Source: Tanypteryx hageni (taxonomy: Eukaryota > Arthropoda > Insecta > Odonata > Petaluridae). Taken from it: a stretch of DNA of 64,000 nucleotides. Of this stretch, positions 58,001 to 64,000 are shown piece by piece. The stretch spans positions 74,984,838-75,048,837 of the forward strand of contig CM054116.1 of assembly GCA_028673005.1 (NCBI GenBank), written 5' to 3'. The position numbers were made by a program, and so were the translations under genes. The notes under the pieces are model-generated. The model was not told the origin of the DNA. It was given only the letters and a program-made list of their open reading frames with translations, and made no database searches. Position 1 is the first letter of the stretch, and each line of letters starts with the position of its first letter.

Positions 58001-60960
58001 AAAGTTATTTTTTTCCGATCCCGCGATATTTAAAGACATAAGCGTAACGAGTTGAGCAACAACTGGCCCACACCAGCGGATTTACGACGGCGCGAACGCC
58101 ACGCTGAGATTTACCTGATACGATTCACCGCGGCGCTGAAAAACGTTCAAAAATTCCGACTCAAGACGCCGTAAAAAGCGCTATTTATCGCGGGGAAGAA
58201 TGAAAAAAAAATTACTTCACGTGCAACTCCGATCGCGAGATCATACCCTCCCTATTACCAAAACAACGCGATGACTTAATTACATTTTTTTTTAAAGTCG
58301 AACATCCACCTCCCGTCTTGCCGCAGTCCCGTTTGCGCGCGGAACGTCCTCATAAAGCTCGCAAAAAAATTTTAAAAAATATATTAAAAAAAATAAAAAA
58401 ACGCCGGACGATGCCGCTTTTAAACTGCTTCCGAGGGCACCATCCGTTCGCATTCCTCAAGAGGAACCAATTCCGAGCATAACTACATCACCGGGTCGAA
58501 AAACGCGGCGGTACGACGGTCCAGACGTGTACCCGAAATGACAAGACACGAGTAAGTAGGAAAAAAAACAAAATACAAGAAGAACCCGTAAAAAAAAACT
58601 CCGGCAGCTTTAAAGTCGCGAGGAGAGCAAGGGGGAGGAAGAGAGGTCGTAAAACAAAAAACTAGCGTTAAAAAAAGAGCAACGAGAAGCGAAAGAAAAC
58701 GTTTATCTATTTATTCTTTCTTTTATTTATTCCCCCCCTCCTCCGGGAGTCACCCTCGCCCCTTTTAATGCACGAATTCCGGGAAGGTGTGTTGGGACGG
58801 GCGATTTTCCTCAGAGATGGAATGCTAAGGAAGCAAAGCGACGGCGACGGGGCGTGCATGCTCGCGTGTGTGCACGGGATAGAGAGGATGCTGAGAGGAG
58901 AGATAGGCTTTTGAGTTAGCGTTGCATTATGTGGCCGATGGCAGGGTAATAATGATGATGTGAGACGTGATTAGCACCTGAACGCGAGAGAGCGGGGCAA
59001 GGGAATCGGGAGGGGCGGTGGGATTGAGAGGGACGCGCAGGATTGAGAGGGATGAGGAGGATTGAGAGGGGGAGATAGAGAACGCGGCTTCTACTACGCC
59101 AGAAAGTTAGGGTAACGGGAATGGAGGGAGGGAATTCAGGCGGGAGCAATCCGAGCTTCCGGATCAATTGAACATCGCATCGCATGAGAGACGGTAACCG
59201 GGCAACTAACAGAGGGAGAGAGATAGAGAGAGGGCGAGTAACAGGGCAACCGGGTATGAAATGCAATTACTCTACCTCCCTCCACATCTCTCTATGGCAA
59301 ACAGTCCACCGCAGCTCCCAAATCCTTTTGCATAGTAGGCGTTTTCGGGGAGGAAACGGGACAGTAATTGCCAGATAGGATGGAGCTTCCGGCAAGCCTT
59401 GCGGATACGTCTCTTGCGGAAGGGAGGCGTAAATCAACGCTCTCGTGAGCCCTTACTTCTCTCGTTGTAAAAGTCGCTCGGAAGCGTAAGTCGTGCGACT
59501 GTTAAAAGTGCAAAAAAAAGAACGACTTCGCTCGAATATTCCCGAGGCTCGAAAAAAAATATTCAATTCGCCGTACGTTATCTCGAACGACGCGGTGCTC
59601 GCAGGCTTTAAAAATAGCTCGGGGCGGATTAAAACCGCGGTTCGAAACGCTTCTCCACGCATCGTTAATTTGTTTTGACTTTCTGTGGACCGCTTTCACG
59701 AATCGCCGTCGAAACGAGTTTTTAGCGCGTCGAGGGGCGCTAATTTAGAAAAAGAAGGCGTCCGAGAGAATTTCTGATTACGATTCTCTAACTTGCGTCC
59801 GAACGACATTCTGCGCGACTTCGGCGACGGTCGCGAAAAATGTTCGCCGAGGCAGGTGCGAAGAGACGCCAAAATCAGCACAAAAAAACACCAAGGACGC
59901 CTACTCCGGATCCTCGCGGAAGAAACGCAACAAAAAGGCAAACAAACAAACATCGGATCGAAAGCGATGCTCACGTTTTTGTCCGTTTCGTTCAAGAATC
60001 TCGATATGGACCCATTACGCTCCATGGCGTCGTCGTATATTCTACTCGCCCTCATAAAATAAACCTAGATCATCTAGAGGCGAGAGCAATTTAAAACTAC
60101 CTGGAGAGTCGGTGGCAAAAAAAAATCACTTCACTTCCAGGCCATCCGGTTAATTGATAAAAAGCCTCGCTATCCATTTCAGACGAGGGAAACTCTTTTA
60201 GTAACAGTCGCAGGAAAAAAGTATCTCGTCTTACGAAGAGGAAAAAACAAAAACCTTTTAAATGCGATCACTCTCCGAATCAATGGGAGAATTTCGACGT
60301 GGAATAAAATAGCGGCCGTGATGGCTTCCTGGCTCGTAAATTTCGATCGCATGAATAAACCGTCGAAAATATCTCGAGCGCATTAAAACGTTCCGGACTA
60401 ATTTCCGATAATTGTGATTATGCGCGGAACTGACTCCGGCGTCGTTCGAAAACTTCGGAATTTAAAGCGGCAACTCTCCGACCTCTGCGCGCATTAACTT
60501 TCATAAGTAACACGACGGGATAATTTATGGCTCATGCATTCGTCCATTAACTTTCACTTCTCAAACAACACCTCGCTTTATGGCGCTATGCGTACATCTC
60601 GGTATCCGTGGAAAAAATCAATACATATTTGTTTCCCACTGTCGCGGAATGGTGTTACGCAAGATGGATGACGGCATGCCTCGTCCTTTTTTATTTTAAT
60701 TTCAAATCCATGAATCTTGGCCGGGACACATTCAATGGAAATTTCGTAATTGTTTCGGAAAGGTCGAAGATAAATGTTTCTAAGAATGCAAAACTCGTGG
60801 CAATCGCCCCGCGCAATCGTAGCGTTGCTCAATAAATCTTGTCTCAGATTTCTCTCGAAAACAATGTTTTTATTTCATATTTATACCTTTTGACTATACA
60901 AACACAATCGAAAATTTTCAACCACGACTTTTTCTTATAAATATAAATATGTATATATAA

Positions 60961-60965
<5 letters not shown>

Positions 60966-61012
<47 letters not shown>
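60966..61012. repeat. (AT)n microsatellite
   Basis: AT array directly joined to the left end of the dispersed repeat at 61014. Confidence 0.95.
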
Positions 61013-61013
<1 letters not shown>

Positions 61014-61015
<2 letters not shown>

Positions 61016-61140
61016 TAGCTGAAGAAGGAATAACTCCGAAAGCTTCTACGTTTGTGATGTTTCTATGTTGTTTTAGTGTTCTTTTACGTGTGTCGCTTCG
61101 ACATCCCCAGGGCTTCCTCATCCCAACATCTTGTTGCCAT
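61014..61140 (+). repeat. TA-flanked dispersed repeat, copy 2
   Basis: AGTAGCTGAAGAAGGAATAA, CTCCGAAAGCTTCTACG, TTGTGATGTTTCTATG, GTGTGTCGCTTCGACATCCC and a CCCAACATCTTGTTGCCAT end match the reverse complement of 26521-26700 along the whole length, except for an internal block of about 40 bases present only there. Like copy 1, it is flanked on both sides by TA dinucleotide runs (60966-61012 and 61140-61155). Confidence 0.75.
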
Positions 61141-62808
61141 ATATATATATATATAATTTCGATTTTTAAAAACATTTCGCCACCTAATAGAATTTATAAC
61201 TGCACCTTATCGTACAACCTTTTATACGGACCAAAAACCTTAAAGAGGACTATAAACCTTGTACCCTGGAGAAGTAGACTTCTTCCTACCACGACACCAA
61301 AACACTTCGCAGCCGAACTACGGCACCACGAAACACCTCCGCGGCTAGAGAAAAAAAAACGTTAACGCACCGACGCAAAAAAAGGAACGGACGACAACAA
61401 GAGAGATTCGGAGGAATAAGTGGACATTAAAAAAAAAAAACTTCAAAAAAACTGACCGTCCAAAGTCAATGAATGGGATAAACCGGGAAGCCGTCATCAC
61501 CTTCCGACCACTCGGCCTTTTACGCGCGAGGAAAAAAAATTAAAAGGTATCATTTCTTTCACGCTCCGCGGAGCGCATCTCGTTTTTAATAAAAAAAGGA
61601 ACGCCTCTTTATTTCCGAGGAGGTTTAATAAAGCCATTCTAATTTGGACGAGTAAAGAAGCTAAGGAGAAATGAGGAGTGTGCGTGTGTATGTGAGAGCG
61701 AGAGAGACCGTAATTCAAAAAGCTTCCTTTACAACGGCATTCTTTTTTTCTCTTGCTCCAGAGCAACGCCGCCATCGTCAGCGAGGAAGGAGTCTGTTTG
61801 CTGCTCTGCTGGCGAACATAAACAGCGCGTAATATAGGCATCCGAGCGAGAGAGGGTGTGGGAGGGAGATGTGGCAACGTGGCGGCATTCTCTAGGCGGC
61901 TGGGATCTGGAAGGAAGGAAAGAGAGAAGGAAAGGGTTACGGGAGGTAAGAGACAGAGAAGGGGGGGAGGAAGAGAGGTGTGCTGTAGGACTAAGCCGAG
62001 TTCGGAGAACATAGGAGAGAGTCTCCGCGCAGGAGATGAAGAGTAGAAATTGTGCGCGAGATCGAAAAACGGGCAAAAGGTATTTACTTTGGCAACCGGA
62101 GACTTTTTGGAGCCGGAATTCCGAACTCTCTCATCCGCCAAAATATTCACCTAGCCGGATTATATCCTCCTCTCGGCTTGCATTCCACGGACTGGAAGTT
62201 TCACGGGAGAGATAATTCGCTCGTTTCGGGCAGAGTGGAAACTCCCTTGTATAATCGCTTTTATGCCCCATCCCGAGCTCCGCTTCGATGGTCTTTTGTT
62301 TAATTGGAGGGCCCGTTTCGTGCGGGAAGCGTTGCATCGGCAGACTCATTACCGGAAGCGATTTCGGTTTTTCTTTTTTTTTTACGAAAACATCAAATGA
62401 AATCGACGCGAGACAGAATGGACGCCGTAAAAATAGCTCTCTGAGCATCGCAAGAGATTTTATTTTTATTCTCACGCAATCGCATCCGTTTAAAAATTTC
62501 CCGACGTCTTCGAAGCATGTTTCTAATAATTTGAACAGCTGGTCACATACGCGCTCTCGCTTAAAACCTTACACGTCTCGGTCCCGACTTGACCCGCCCA
62601 TCCCATTGCTTACATAATACATTGACCGCGAAGGTATGAAAAAAATTAACATAGCGCGAGAAGACCGTCACGTATCTTAGCCTCACCGGAGCGAATCCGA
62701 TCCACAAGCTACCACGAGGGCAAACAAAACACACCTAACCGATCATAATTTGGTTTAGGGCGAGGCGGAGTGTAAGAGAAAGAAAGCTATCCGAGTTCCA
62801 AGGATATA

Positions 62809-63262
62809 CCTTGTCCTCCTATAACACGGGTTTTTACAACACGGACACGATACAACACAGTTTGTTTTAAAAACCGGACATTCAGATAACAACATTAACG
62901 GGGTTTCATCGGGCCTGGGTCGTGGGAGGAGACGTATTGGGGGGCCAGAGTGCTTTGTTTATAAGCTTAGATAATCGACAAAACACCATTTTTTGACACG
63001 CGTGCATCGGAAAGAAGCTCGAGAATTTTTGGTCTGAAGAGGGTACCAGCCAGAAGTTGCGGGTCAGATGAAGATGAAGTTTGCGGGTGCGGGTAATGCA
63101 AAATACCTTACCCGTGCAGACCTCCAAGACTCTAGAGGAGGTCGCCTGAAGGGGTGTGTAACAACCCTCCTTTCACTACATAAAGCTAGGCTCACATAAC
63201 ACGCATTCACATTACGCGGCACTTGTTCGGAAAGCATCCCCCAGGGTTACAAGAGGACCGGG
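62809..63262. mobile_element. Candidate Tigger/pogo-like MITE
   Basis: The left side reads TTGTCCTCCTATAACACGGG then TTTTTACAACACGG. The right side, read on the minus strand, is GGTCCTCTTGTAACCCTGG, an imperfect inverted match. TATAACACGG/ACAACACGG repeats are typical of Tigger subterminal regions, and a similar ATAACACG...ACGCGGCAC block occurs near 63195. Boundaries and TA duplication are not firm. Confidence 0.4.
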
Positions 63263-63439
63263 TGAATCGGGACGAATAAAAGCTACGAGGTGCGCGTTCC
63301 TGGAAGGGATGGCCAAAGAGGAGAAGTAAGAAAAGGGATGGAAAAGAAGGCGCGAAAGGAGGAAGCGAGAATAAGAGAAAGCCGAGTAGCAGAGAAACGG
63401 CGCGATCGATTTGATTGATTAAATTCTTCGCTCGCGGAG

Positions 63440-63506
63440 ATGTTTAAAGCGCGGCGGTGGCCCCTATCACCGGACAACGCTGATGCATGGGACGTCCAGC
63501 TCGAAG
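63440..63506 (+). CDS. Weak candidate first exon
   Basis: ATG at 63440 opens 22 codons and a split base (MFKARRWPLSPDNADAWDVQ, then LE) up to a strong donor CTCGAAG|GTAAGAG at 63507. An in-frame stop lies upstream. No family is recognised, no partner exon is in the window, and it would be a plus-strand gene inside the inferred fz intron. It is listed because of the donor quality only. Confidence 0.15.
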
Positions 63507-64000
63507 GTAAGAGGTGGAAAAAAGATGGAGGCAGCAAAAAAGAAAACGAACGAAAAGGACGAGAGGAGAGCTTTAGATACATCGGAGCGAGTCGGCAGGA
63601 GTAAAAGGAGTCCTTAGAAAAAGAAAACGGACGGCAAAGAGAAAGAGAGAGACGGAGAAGACGCTACAAAAAGTACTGACTGAGGGGAAAGAGTTGACGG
63701 AAAGTTACGCGGCGGAGAAAGAAAGGAAGGGAAAAAGCCGTAGTTGATAATGACCACCCGCGCCGAAATAAAAAAAAATTCGCTGACCAGCTTTAAAAAA
63801 GAAGTTTGTGCGTGGCTCTCATTTTCCATAACAACAGAGAAAGGATGGAGGTCGGTAGAAGAAAGGCTCTTTATACATTTTTTTCTCCAGCTTTAAAGAA
63901 ATGTGAGAATCGACTCTTCAGTTCCGAGAGAGAGAGGTTGGCACAAGAGAGGTTCCTCGCGAGAATGATTATTATTTTTTTTAACATCACTTCTCCACGG

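Larger units (their letters stand above)
43393..64000 (-). other. fz: Part of a very large frizzled intron (inferred)
   Basis: No Frizzled TM1-4 or cysteine-rich-domain coding was found to the right edge, so this region is taken as intronic on the minus strand. Much of it is CpG-containing and GA/CT-rich. Purine or pyrimidine islands lie at 45660-46170, 46230-46660, 47390-47450, 49720-49980, 52840-53360 and 53520-53720. G runs sit at 44874-44884 and 46782-46795. Long open frames such as plus 53877-54581 and minus 61497-62150 are open on both strands and lack motifs. Confidence 0.6.

Noticed and set aside
61497..62150. 217-codon minus-strand frame
   Set aside because: Overlaps (GA)- and T-rich tracts, has Ser/Leu/Pro bias and no recognisable domain or splice context; other frames on both strands are also open there.
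1..64000. CRISPR array, phage, operon or other prokaryotic system
   Set aside because: No spaced identical repeats of CRISPR type, no prokaryotic gene organisation; the content is clearly animal nuclear DNA.

Overview
The window is nuclear DNA from an animal, most likely an insect or another arthropod. Intron-split coding exons, tRNA-derived SINE sequence, several classes of eukaryotic transposon and abundant microsatellites all point that way. There is no operon structure, no ribosome-binding-site pattern and no prokaryotic gene density. The only confidently identified gene is frizzled (fz) on the minus strand. Its last two coding exons lie at 43124-43392 and 41890-42222 and encode transmembrane segments 5-7, the Dishevelled-binding KTxxxW motif and a C-terminal AYV tail like that of Drosophila fz. 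All earlier fz exons (cysteine-rich Wnt-binding domain, TM1-4) must lie beyond 64000, so 43393-64000 is best read as part of one very large fz intron.

Layout. 1-700: broken minus-strand hAT transposase. 890-2560: low-complexity pyrimidine and purine tracts and one hAT terminus. 2560-6750: no recognisable gene. 6750-8150: purine minisatellite with higher-order structure enclosing two retrotransposon 3' ends. 8150-13500: no gene. 13550-14343: hAT element with a tRNA-derived SINE nested in it. 17528-18950: a possible minus-strand first coding exon with a CpG-rich upstream region. 21097-21431: hAT MITE with target duplication. 23585-25280: transposon cluster (MITE, 5'-truncated jockey-like element, Tigger-like MITE, RTE-like remnant). 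26400-26780: TA arrays around a repeat that recurs at 61 kb. 29352-29494: an orphan exon-like segment encoding a hydrophobic stretch. About 40.3-43.4 kb: the 3' end of fz. 43.4-64 kb: fz intron with purine tracts, a Tigger-type transposase remnant at 48.2-49.5 kb, a hAT MITE at 51.5 kb and TA arrays.

Functional content is sparse. Frizzled is a seven-pass Wnt and planar-polarity receptor. The rest is mostly intron, intergenic sequence and decayed mobile DNA. Nearly all longer open frames outside the entries below are artefacts of GA/CT-rich low complexity. I found no convincing undescribed multi-gene system. The items most worth checking are the orphan exon at 29.4 kb, the candidate start exon at 17.5 kb, the enlarged third extracellular loop of frizzled, and the TA-flanked repeat with a conserved ribozyme-like hairpin.
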